Below, in pieces: positions 55,801-62,813 of a stretch of 64,000 nt of DNA; the stretch's first letter is position 1; each line of letters starts with the position of its first letter. The translations under genes and the position numbers were made by a program. The stretch lies in NCBI GenBank assembly GCA_037013495.1, contig JAZDXN010000026.1:5270001-5334000 (forward strand), in the 5' to 3' direction. The DNA comes from Hippophae tibetana (lineage: Eukaryota > Streptophyta > Magnoliopsida > Rosales > Elaeagnaceae). The notes below the pieces were generated by a model. The model was not told where the DNA came from. It did no database searches and worked only from the letters and a program-made list of their open reading frames with translations.

Positions 55801-57413
55801 CAGAGATAACTATTGACTCGTGTATCGAAACCACTATTATAATATATCAAATCGAAGCTCGTATTAAATTACATAATATTTTTTGGTCCCGCCAAAGAAA
55901 ATAGTTTTTGTACCCAAATTTATTCGTTTACATCACTTAATGGGTGTTTAAAGTTTGTGATGCACCATTTTCATTTTCCTTACTTCTGGTTTAATTCAAT
56001 AGAGCTATATAGATGATATTGGTGCCGACCTAGGGTTGTTTCTTTATATTTTCAATCAGTGTCTATTCTTCACAAAAAATAAGAGAAGAGAAAAAGAAAG
56101 AGGATGTCGTTCACATTTTCAAGAACAACAAAACATTTTGTAAATATGAGTTACAACTTTCAACAGAGATAACTATTGACTCGGGTATCGAAACCACTAT
56201 TATAATATATCAAATCGAAGCTCGTATTAAATTACATAATATTTTTTGGTCCCGCCAAAGAAAATAGTTTTTGTACCCAAATTTATTCGTTTACATCACT
56301 TAATGGGTGTTTAAAGTTTGTGACGCACCATTTTCATTTTTCTTACTTCTGGTTTAATTCAATAGAGCTATATAGGAGATATTGGTGCCGACCTAGGGTT
56401 GTTTCTTTATATTTTCAATCAGTCTCTATTCTTCACAAAAAATAAGAGAAGAGAAAAAGAAAGAGGATGTCGTTCACATTTTCAAAAACAACAAAACATT
56501 TTGTCAATATGAGGTACAAATTTCAACGGAGATAAGTTTTGACTCGGGTATCGGAACCACTATTATAATATATCAAATCGAAGGTCGTATTAAATTACAC
56601 AATATTTTTTGGTCCGGCCAAAGAAAATCGTTTTTGTAACCAAATTACATAGTTTACATCACTTAATAGGTGTTTAAAGTTTGTGATGCACCATTTTCAT
56701 TTTCCTTACTTCTGGTTTAATTCAATAGAGCTATATAGATGATATTGGTGCCGACCTAGGGTTGTTTCTTTATATTTTCAATCAGTGTCTATTCTTCACA
56801 AAAAATAAGAGAAGAGAAAAAGAAAGAGGATGTCGTTCACGTTTTTAAAAACAACAAAACATTTTGTCAATATGAGTTACAACTTTCAACGGAGATAACT
56901 TTTGACTCGGGTATCGAAACCGCTATTATAATATATCAAATCAGAGCTCGTTTCAAATTACACAATATGTTTTGGACCCACCAAGGAAAATCGTTTTTGT
57001 ACCCAAATTAACACATTTACTTCACTTTCTGAGGGTTTAAAGTTTTTCACGCACCATTTTCATTTTACTTAGTGCTAGTTTAATTCAATAGAGCTATATA
57101 GGAGATATTGGTGCCAACCTAGGGTAGTTTCTTTATATTTTCAATAAGTCTCTATTCTTCACAAAAAATAAGGGAAGAGAAAAAGAAAGAGGATGTCGTT
57201 CACATTTTCAAAAACAACAAAACATTTGGTAAATATGAGTTACAACTTTCAATGGAGATAATTTTTGACTCGGGTATCGAAACCACTATTAACATATATC
57301 AAATCGAAGCTCGTATTAAATTACACAATATTTTTTGAACCCGCCATAGAAAATCGTTTTTGTACCCAAATTTATTCGTTTACATCACTTAATGGGTGTT
57401 TAACGTTTGTGAC
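52819..57413 (+). repeat. Irregular right-hand edge of the satellite array
   Basis: The A-B-C order is lost and the monomers mix marks from several classes. Examples are GACTCGTGTATCG, AAAATAGTTTTTG, GAGATGTATAGG at about 54187 and 55640, TATAGATGATATTGG at about 53830, 56010 and 56735, and the shortened ATTTTTTAATATGAG at about 54320 and 55782. Some monomers still recur at about 1453 bp (four monomers). The last monomer starts at 57091 and stops after GTTTGTGAC at 57413, about 323 of 364 bp. Greater variety at the flank than inside is usual for satellite arrays. Confidence 0.8.
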
Positions 57414-57629
57414 TGATTAACGAAAACCGGCATCGCCGATTCCCGCAAATACTTTGGTTTTAATATTTATAAAACTCTCGCAAGTGCACGAATCATTTCG
57501 AAGAAAATGATAAGTATACTCCCAAGGTCGATCGAAGGAAGGAATGTATGTGGTTTTTAATTTATTATTCAAACTTTTAAAAACGAAATTAAATCCTAAA
57601 CATCCTGTCACGATAGTTTGGTTTTTGTG

Positions 57630-57770
57630 TTCCTAATCTAATAACATAAAATAAACATATATACAGATTAATTAAATATAATCTAATAACATAAAAATAA
57701 ACATAGATACAAATTCAATAAATAATTATCTAAAAATAAACATATATACGGATTCAATAAATATTCATGC
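57630..57770 (-). repeat. AT-rich short tandem repeat inside the truncated LTR
   Basis: About three imperfect units built from CTAATAACATAAAATAAACA, ATATAC and GATTCAATAAAT lie here. The neighbouring complete LTR has only one unit (about 59310-59350). The expansion occurred in this copy, or was lost from the other. Confidence 0.7.
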
Positions 57771-57901
57771 AAATTTTTATCATTTATATTAGCGGAGTAT
57801 TTACGGATATAATAACTAAATTAATTATGCTTGCTCATATTAACTGGGTTATTAAAGATATAAATTGATATTTTATTGATTCTCTCTTTTTTATATAAAT
57901 A

Positions 57902-58053
57902 CCACCTTTGGTGGGGTTAGATATTCTTTGTTAACTAAACAAATCAATTAACACCTATGGGTGGGGTTGATAACTAATATGCTTAATTAAATTAATTCCT
58001 TTTTCTAAGAGATTGAAAATGAACCATTTAAATGCCACCTTTGGTGGGGTTAG
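57902..58053 (-). repeat. Three CCACC/GGTGG hairpin repeats in the truncated LTR
   Basis: Short self-complementary motifs lie at 57902-57920 (CCACCTTTGGTGGGGTTAG), 57952-57970 (CACCTATGGGTGGGGTTGA) and 58035-58053 (same as the first). Each folds as CCACC-TTT-GGTGG or a near version. They lie downstream of the predicted transcription start in minus sense, so they would be in the transcribed part of the LTR. The set is kept in the neighbouring LTR. The function is unknown. Confidence 0.7.
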
Positions 58054-58818
58054 ACAATTTAAACATTATTCAAGGTGTCCAAATTAAACTTAAGAATTTA
58101 ATTATCCGAGTACTAACTTTCAAGTTTTAAAACCACTATTGAAAACATGTTGTCAATACATTTTCACATAATAATTCTTATAAAAACTTTTGAAATAGAG
58201 TTTCACTCTAACTACCGGGCGATTGTACCAATAAATAAAAGAGCACTACTCTAAATTAGACCGGATAACTAAACCTTAAAATCTAATTTTCGGGTTTAAG
58301 TTTGTAATGAAAAATAATATATTTCTCTCTAACATTCTTAATATAAAATCTTGAATAAAAACAAAATCAATTCATTTTAAAGATTTTTACCTATTTAATA
58401 TTTCGCAAGCATAACAACGTCGTTATTACATCATTTTTACTAAACAGCTAGCATAGTTAAATTTAACCACAGACAAGTTGAATATAACATGTAAGAATAA
58501 AGCATAAAAATAACTGTAAAGAAAATAAAATCCTTACAGAACTTCGACGTTGTTCCCGTTGCTAGAAAACCTCCGAGCGGAATTTGCACTTCCATATATT
58601 GAATCAAAAATCTAAATTATTACAAAAACATTACAAGTTCCTCTCAAAAAGAGAAGAACACTAAACCTAAGAGAATTGAACTAAAAACTAAGAGAAAAAC
58701 TAAGAAAAGCTTAGAAACTTAGAAAGAAACTAAGAGAAACTAAAAACTAAGAAATAAGAGAAAGAAAGAAGAGAGAAGTGAGTTTTGAAGGTGTGATTTG
58801 AAGTGAAGGGAAGGGGGG

Positions 58819-58826
58819 TATTTATA
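58819..58826 (-). promoter_or_regulatory. TATA box of the truncated LTR
   Basis: The minus strand reads CCTATAAATACCCC, a textbook plant TATA box. The same sequence is at 60369-60376 in the complete LTR, so this is the conserved LTR promoter. Transcription would run leftward, starting about 30 bp below. Confidence 0.75.
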
Positions 58827-58894
58827 GGTGAGGATGGAGAGAAAAAAATGAGTAAAAAAATGTTAAAAAATGTAAAAACGCGTATTGGAATTGC

Positions 58895-58925
58895 TGATGT
58901 CATCAATGACGTCAGCATGACGTCA
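58895..58925 (-). promoter_or_regulatory. Cluster of three TGACGTCA-type palindromes in U3
   Basis: TGATGTCA (58895-58902), TGACGTCA (58907-58914) and TGACGTCA (58918-58925) lie about 70-100 bp upstream of the TATA box in minus sense. ACGT-core palindromes are known binding sites for plant bZIP factors, including TGA factors. That this LTR responds to them is inference. Confidence 0.6.
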
Positions 58926-58939
58926 CAGGGGCGGCTGCA

Positions 58940-59085
58940 CGTGAAAAATGGGGCGAAAACGCGTTGGGCGCGCGGAGGGGGGCTGCTGGGGCGCTGCGCG
59001 CGCGCGCTGGGGCTGTCGCTGCGCGCAGCTCGGCACGCGTGAACAGTGCCAGCGCGCGCGGGCGCGCGCGGAGTGGGGCGCTGGG
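58940..59085 (-). promoter_or_regulatory. CpG-dense GC-rich U3 segment (truncated LTR)
   Basis: A run of about 145 bp is almost all G and C, with repeated GCGCGCGC, in an otherwise strongly AT-rich region. It lies upstream of the TATA box in the minus-sense LTR. Open frames on both strands here are a by-product of the missing stop codons and show no protein-like features, so I do not call genes. Confidence 0.7.
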
Positions 59086-59482
59086 TGATGAACGAAAACC
59101 GGTATCGCCGATCTTCGCAAATACTTTGGTTTTAATATTTATAAAACTCTCGCAAGTGCACGAATCATTTCGTAGAAAATGATAAGTATACTCCCAAGGT
59201 CGATCTAAGGAAGGAATGTGTGTGGTTTTTAATTTCTTATTCAAACTTTTAAAAACGAAATTAAATCCTAAACATCCTGTCACGATATTTTAGGGTTTTG
59301 TGTTTTTAATCTAATTACATAAAATTAAACATAGATTCAATAAACATTTATGCAAATTTTATCATTTATAATGGCAGAGTATTTATGGATATAATAACTA
59401 AGTTAATTATGCTTGCTCATATTATCTAGGTTATTAAGGATATGAATTGATATTTATTGATTCTCCCTTTTTTGTATGAATA

Positions 59483-59634
59483 CCACCTTTGGTGGGGTTA
59501 GATATTCTTTGTTAACTAAACAAATCAATTAACACATGTGGGTGGGGTTGATAACTAATTTGCTTAATTAAATTAATTCCTTTTTCTAAGAGATTGAAAA
59601 TGAACCATTTAAATGCCACCTTTGGTGGGGTTAG
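59483..59634 (-). repeat. Three CCACC/GGTGG hairpin repeats in the complete LTR
   Basis: Copies lie at 59483-59501, 59533-59551 (degenerate, CACATGTGGGTGGGGTTGA) and 59616-59634. Spacing is the same as in the truncated LTR. The first and third copies are unchanged while the middle one has mutated. They would lie in the transcribed leader. Confidence 0.7.
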
Positions 59635-60175
59635 ACAGTTTAAACTTTATTCAAGGTGTCCAAATTAAACCCAAGAATTTAGTTATCCGAGTACTAACTT
59701 TCAAGTTTTAAAACCACTACCGAAAACATGTTGTCAATACATTTTCAGATAATAATTCTTATAAAAACTTTTGAAATAGAGCTTCACTCTAACTACCGGG
59801 CGATTGTACCATCAAATAAAAGAGCACTACTCTAAATCAGACCGGATAACTAAACCTTAAAATCTAATTTTCAGGTTTAAGTTTGTAATGAAAAATAATA
59901 TATTTCTCTCTAACATTCTTAATATAAAATCATGAATAAAAATAAAATCAATTCATTTTAGAGATTTTTACCTATTTAATATTTCGCAAGCATAACAACG
60001 TTATTATTACATCATGTTTACTAAATAGCCAGCACAGTTAAATTTAATCACAGACAAATTAAATATAACATGTAAGAATAAAGCATAAAAATAACTGTAA
60101 AGAAAATAAAATCCTTACAGAACTTCGACGCTATTCCCGTTGCTGGAAAAACTCCAAGCGGAATTTGCACTCCCA

Positions 60176-60181
60176 TTTATT
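60176..60181 (-). terminator. Candidate polyadenylation signal AATAAA
   Basis: The minus strand reads AATAAA about 190 bp downstream of the TATA box, a plausible place for the R-region poly(A) signal. The truncated LTR has AATATA at the matching place. The region is AT-rich and other AATAAA matches exist, so this is only a candidate. Confidence 0.3.
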
Positions 60182-60368
60182 GAATCAAAAAGCTAAAATA
60201 TTACAAAAACATAACTAGTTCTTCCCAAAAACGGAAGAACTCTAAAACTAAGAGAAATTAACTAAAAACTAAGAAAAACTAAAAAAACCTAAAAATCTAA
60301 GAAAAGAGAGAAAGAAATAAGAGAGAAGTGTGTTTTGAAGGTGTGATTTGAAGTAAAGGGAAGGGGGG

Positions 60369-60376
60369 TATTTATA
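60369..60376 (-). promoter_or_regulatory. TATA box of the complete LTR
   Basis: CCTATAAATACCCCC on the minus strand, identical to the neighbouring LTR copy. It sets the direction of transcription leftward and places the U3/R boundary near 60340. Confidence 0.78.
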
Positions 60377-60442
60377 GGTGAGGATGGAGAGAAAAAGTAG
60401 AGAAAAAAATGTTGAAAAAATGTAAAAACGCGGATTATTAAT

Positions 60443-60469
60443 TGCTGACGTCATTTGATGACGTCAGCA
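60443..60469 (-). promoter_or_regulatory. Perfect 11-bp inverted repeat of two TGACGTCA sites
   Basis: TGCTGACGTCA (60443-60453) and TGACGTCAGCA (60459-60469) form a perfect inverted repeat with a 5-bp spacer. Each arm contains the self-complementary bZIP-type core TGACGTCA. It lies about 70-100 bp upstream of the TATA box, a typical activator distance. Confidence 0.65.
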
Positions 60470-60478
60470 TGACATGGG

Positions 60479-60580
60479 GCGGCTGCACAGTACCGGGTAT
60501 GAACAGTACCGCGGCTGCACAGTACCGGGTATGAACAGTGCCGAGTCTGATGAACAGTACGCGCGGATGAACAGTGCCGC
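60479..60580 (-). repeat. U3 tandem repeats with ATGAACAGT core
   Basis: Two 32-bp units lie at 60479-60510 and 60511-60542 and differ at one base (GTACC against GTGCC). Each contains CTGCACAGTACC and ATGAACAGT. Two shorter ATGAACAGT copies follow (about 60550 and 60567). Tandem repeats in U3 often act as LTR enhancers; here that is inference. The truncated LTR has a single GTGAACAGTGCC instead. Confidence 0.75.
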
Positions 60581-60635
60581 GCGCTGCTGCTTGGGGCGGT
60601 GGGGCGCGGCGGCCGGGCGGCGCGACGGCGCGATT
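60581..60635 (-). promoter_or_regulatory. GC-rich U3 segment (complete LTR)
   Basis: A short GC-rich block (GCGCGGCGGCCGGGCGGCGC) corresponds to the longer GCGCGC-rich block in the truncated LTR, but with clearly different sequence and length. It appears to be the fastest-changing part of the LTR. Open frames crossing it are not supported as genes. Confidence 0.6.
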
Positions 60636-60930
60636 TTTGTCTTTTTGACATTTTTGACCTTTTCGACCCATTTTGCCCAATTTTTCCATATTTGTTGACC
60701 TTTTCCCACTTATTTATTAATATATTTGTGATGTATTGCTTCAAGTATTCCTGTTTGAGTCTTTAAATTGCGTTTTTAAGCCAAAATACCTGAAAAACAA
60801 TAAAAATACCCGTGATTCCGAAAAAGACAAATTTATATAAATATATGATAAAACATATAAATATATGTATTTTTAATCAATTAATGTGCATAAAATCATG
60901 GTTATTTTAGTGCTTTTTGAGCACTCATCA

Positions 60931-60942
60931 CAACCCCCAACC
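60931..60942 (-). promoter_or_regulatory. Polypurine tract (plus-strand primer site)
   Basis: On the minus strand this reads GGTTGGGGGTTG immediately before the LTR start TGATGAGTGC. The position next to the 3' LTR and the G-rich composition are those of the retroviral or retrotransposon polypurine tract that primes second-strand synthesis. It fixes the element's orientation. Confidence 0.82.
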
Positions 60943-60943
60943 A

Positions 60944-61093
60944 GCTTCTTGCTAGTCCCTTAGCAAGAGAAGCGATAAAAACTAAAAATTAAACTATCCT
61001 AAATCACTTTCGTGGATTGAAACGGTTGCATTTAGCCTATGCAACAAGCCGTTAAACCCCTAGGTTGCCCTAGTGGACGAGTTTGAGTCTCGT
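60944..61093 (-). other. Cluster of four hairpins beside the polypurine tract
   Basis: Four stem-loops follow one another. The first is GCTTCTTGCTA (60944-60954) with TAGCAA + GAAGC (60961-60973, two-base bulge). The second is AACGGTTGCAT (61021-61031) with ATGCAA + CCGTT (61039-61053, four-base bulge). The third is CCCCTAGG (61057-61064) with CCTAGTGG (61069-61076, one mismatch). The fourth is ACGAG (61077-61081) with CTCGT (61089-61093). They start within a few bases of the polypurine tract, so RNA structure in the 3' untranslated part of the element is plausible. Confidence 0.7.
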
Positions 61094-61393
61094 GAGGGTT
61101 TTCAGTAATGATACCCACAAACATTGAACTAAATGTAGAAATCAAAAGAAACAATAAAAACAATCAAATCAAAAACTAAAATTACAACAAAATCAAAAAT
61201 TAATTTAAGGATAAAAGAAAACAACATATCACAAAAATGTCTCATACTTTTTAATCTCTTTTAAGATCATAATTAAAATCTCAAGCATAAGTTATTTTAA
61301 TCTCTTTAAACAATCATGATTTTATTATAATAATTAGTCGAAAATCATTTTCATATTTCATATCAAAAATGTATCAATTTAATTTTACCCAAT

Positions 61394-61461
61394 TTCAGTG
61401 TCATGAATCAGAATTCGCTTCGACTCTATTCCTCACAAGTCAATACTCTCAAAACACTGAA
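61394..61461 (-). other. Inverted repeat TTCAGTGT/ACACTGAA
   Basis: Perfect 8-bp arms at 61394-61401 and 61454-61461 with a 52-base interior. On its own this could be chance; it is listed because it fits the hairpin-rich character of the region. The rest of 61094-62528 is AT-rich sequence without recognisable genes. Confidence 0.35.
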
Positions 61462-61784
61462 TCCTATGGGTTCAAACACTCATACTAATTTATATGCGAA
61501 AGAGTTTATGTATAGAAATGAACTAATATGTTCGCATATGTATAAAGAATAAAGGCTCAAAGTGTTATTTTAACATTGATCTCATGAAAGGAATCGAATG
61601 TATAAATTATAAAGATATCATATATAAAAATTATTTTAATGCATAAATCAAACTCATTAAGAAAGAATTTCAAGATATATGCTTTTTACAAATGAAGAAA
61701 TTGCAATGACTTTTTAGGGAATTACTTCCTATATATTTCTTTTGTAATTAGCCTTTACTCACAACTTTGTAGGCAATGTGGGTC

Positions 61785-61899
61785 ATAGTATGTAGATGAT
61801 ACTATAATTTTTTTATCTCTCTATTTTTTTTCTGAAGATATTTTTTTTTTCAATATATGTATTTTTTTTAGAGAGTCAACCCATGTACAGATTGTACAT
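61785..61899 (-). other. Two short perfect hairpins in AT-rich sequence
   Basis: ATAGTAT (61785-61791) pairs with ATACTAT (61799-61805), and ATGTACA (61883-61889) pairs with TGTACAT (61893-61899, three-base loop). Both are perfect 7-bp stems with short loops. Confidence 0.5.
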
Positions 61900-62528
61900 T
61901 TTTTTGGATTTTGGTGAGTGGTTAATTTTGTGGCTTTTCTGTTTGATCTTGGTTTAGGTAACCCCAGATATGTCTTTTTGTTTTTTTAGCAGTCATGCAT
62001 AAATGAGATATAAGCATATACTATCAATTTCTACTCAAATCATTTAATCTAAACAAAAATAAAAAAAAAAATATATATGATACTCTATTAAGATGAGAAA
62101 AAAATTCATACATTCAATGCTAATACCTATAGAGATCATCTAAAAATTTGAATAAATAAGAAATGTGTTTGGAGTAGAAAAAATATATTTCACTCTGAAT
62201 AAAAGAATTTAGGCTCAAATTATATCTCACAAGGGTAGTCTCCACTAAAAAAAAAAAATTCATAAACACCGATTTTGGGTTTAATATAATTTCCACATTT
62301 TATCAAGAAATACTAGTTATGACAAAAACTAACTAATTATCAAAAATAATTACAAAATATTTCATGATATGTTTTCAAAAATTAATCTAACAGTACAAAA
62401 GACTTAATTATTTACTTAAATTTGATTTAAAGAAATGATAAATTTTTGTGAGAAAATATTTAATTTTTTTTTTTTTAATTTTTAAATTGTTAAATCTTTT
62501 TTTTTTTTAATTAAGCATGGTAACTTTT

Positions 62529-62568
62529 CACCACCCCCAACCTAGAACTTACATTGTCCTCAATGTAA
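62529..62568 (-). other. Second polypurine-like tract with adjacent hairpin
   Basis: The minus strand reads AGGTTGGGGGTGGTG (about 62530-62544), close to the true polypurine tract at 60931. It is followed, as there, by a perfect hairpin: TTACATTG (62549-62556), loop TCCT, CAATGTAA (62561-62568). The hairpin at 60944 has loop GTCCCT; both places share GTCC(C)T at the tip with different stems. This looks like a duplicated or mirrored module about 1.6 kb from the LTR, but it is not next to an LTR. Confidence 0.6.
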
Positions 62569-62813
62569 CAACTGTAAATTAAAGATAAAGAGAAAAGAGA
62601 AGAAAGATTACCTATTTCCTGAGAATGTGTAAGTAGTAATGGAGAAATGCAGGTGCATCCATCATATTCATTATTAAAGTGTATACAGACAGATCGCTGT
62701 AAACTTCTAACATCTCAACAAATATTTTTAGTTTTAACAATTTAAAAATTATTAAACTAAAATGAACAATCAAATTAAGTAAATAAAATAAATAACAGAA
62801 AATTACCTAAAAT

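Larger units (their letters stand above)
1..57413 (+). repeat. Satellite DNA array, ~364-bp monomer, ~157 copies
   Basis: The whole stretch is head-to-tail copies of one AT-rich unit, all in the same orientation. Phasing monomers at GAGCTATA, each is 363-366 bp (first starts at 1, 367, 730, 1093). Nearly invariant blocks are TTCAATAGAGCTATA at the monomer join, CCTAGGGTTGTTTC about 27 bp in, and ACTCGGGTATCG near the middle. A purine-rich tract (AAGAGAAGAGAAAAAGAAAG) precedes a TCGTTCACATTTTC block. No transposon, gene or inversion interrupts 57 kb. The length is close to twice a plant nucleosome repeat, a common size for plant satellites. A centromeric role is possible but not shown by sequence. 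The left end runs beyond the window; the right end is a truncated monomer at the retroelement junction. Confidence 0.98.
57414..59085 (-). mobile_element. Truncated LTR of a plant LTR retrotransposon
   Basis: This copy matches the complete LTR at 59086-60930 from its outer end (TGATTAACGAAAACCGG here, TGATGAACGAAAACCGG there) through the TATA box and into the GC-rich U3. It lacks the last roughly 350 bp corresponding to the TGACCTTTTC...GCACTCATCA end. It begins exactly where the satellite stops and ends exactly where the next LTR begins. In the minus-sense reading it therefore has U5, R and part of U3. It carries an extra AT-rich repeat expansion (57630-57770) and many point differences from its neighbour. 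I infer an older element whose LTR was interrupted by the insertion of a related one. A truncation by another mechanism would look the same inside this window. Confidence 0.82.
59086..60930 (-). mobile_element. Complete 3' LTR (1845 bp) of a minus-strand LTR retrotransposon
   Basis: The ends are TGATGAACG at 59086 and GCACTCATCA at 60930, a 6-bp terminal inverted repeat TGATGA/TCATCA that contains the usual TG...CA. On the right it meets CAACCCCCAACC, which on the minus strand is the polypurine tract just before a 3' LTR, so the element reads right to left. In sense order: U3 with GC-rich repeats and TGACGTCA palindromes, TATA box at 60369-60376, R and U5 with three CCACC hairpins. The length and polypurine tract fit Ty3/gypsy elements of the Tat/Athila kind. 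No pol domain is in the window to confirm that. The target-site duplication cannot be checked because the 5' end is outside. Confidence 0.87.

Noticed and set aside
1..57413. A CENP-B box in the monomer, suggested by CGGGTATCGAA
   Set aside because: The spacing does not fit the vertebrate box on either strand (TTCG, four bases, A, two bases, CGGG), and plants are not known to use it.
1..57413. The 364-bp monomer as a dimer of two related 182-bp halves
   Set aside because: Comparing the halves by eye gave only short chance matches such as TCGTT(C/T)ACAT, so no internal duplication can be supported.
1..57413. CRISPR-like array
   Set aside because: There are no short repeats with unique spacers; the whole unit repeats, at about 364 bp, in a eukaryotic satellite.
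1..57413. Satellite derived from the adjacent retrotransposon LTR
   Set aside because: The only shared look is a short CCCACCAAGG-type match; no longer similarity was found by eye.
58803..59283. Overlapping open frames on both strands (up to 123 codons) in the GC-rich U3
   Set aside because: Alanine/arginine-rich frames on both strands are expected from GCGCGC sequence lacking stop codons; they cross LTR landmarks such as the LTR boundary at 59086.
60438..60744. Open frames of 74-97 codons across the U3 tandem repeats
   Set aside because: They are explained by the 32-bp repeats and GC-rich block, with frames on both strands and no recognisable domain.
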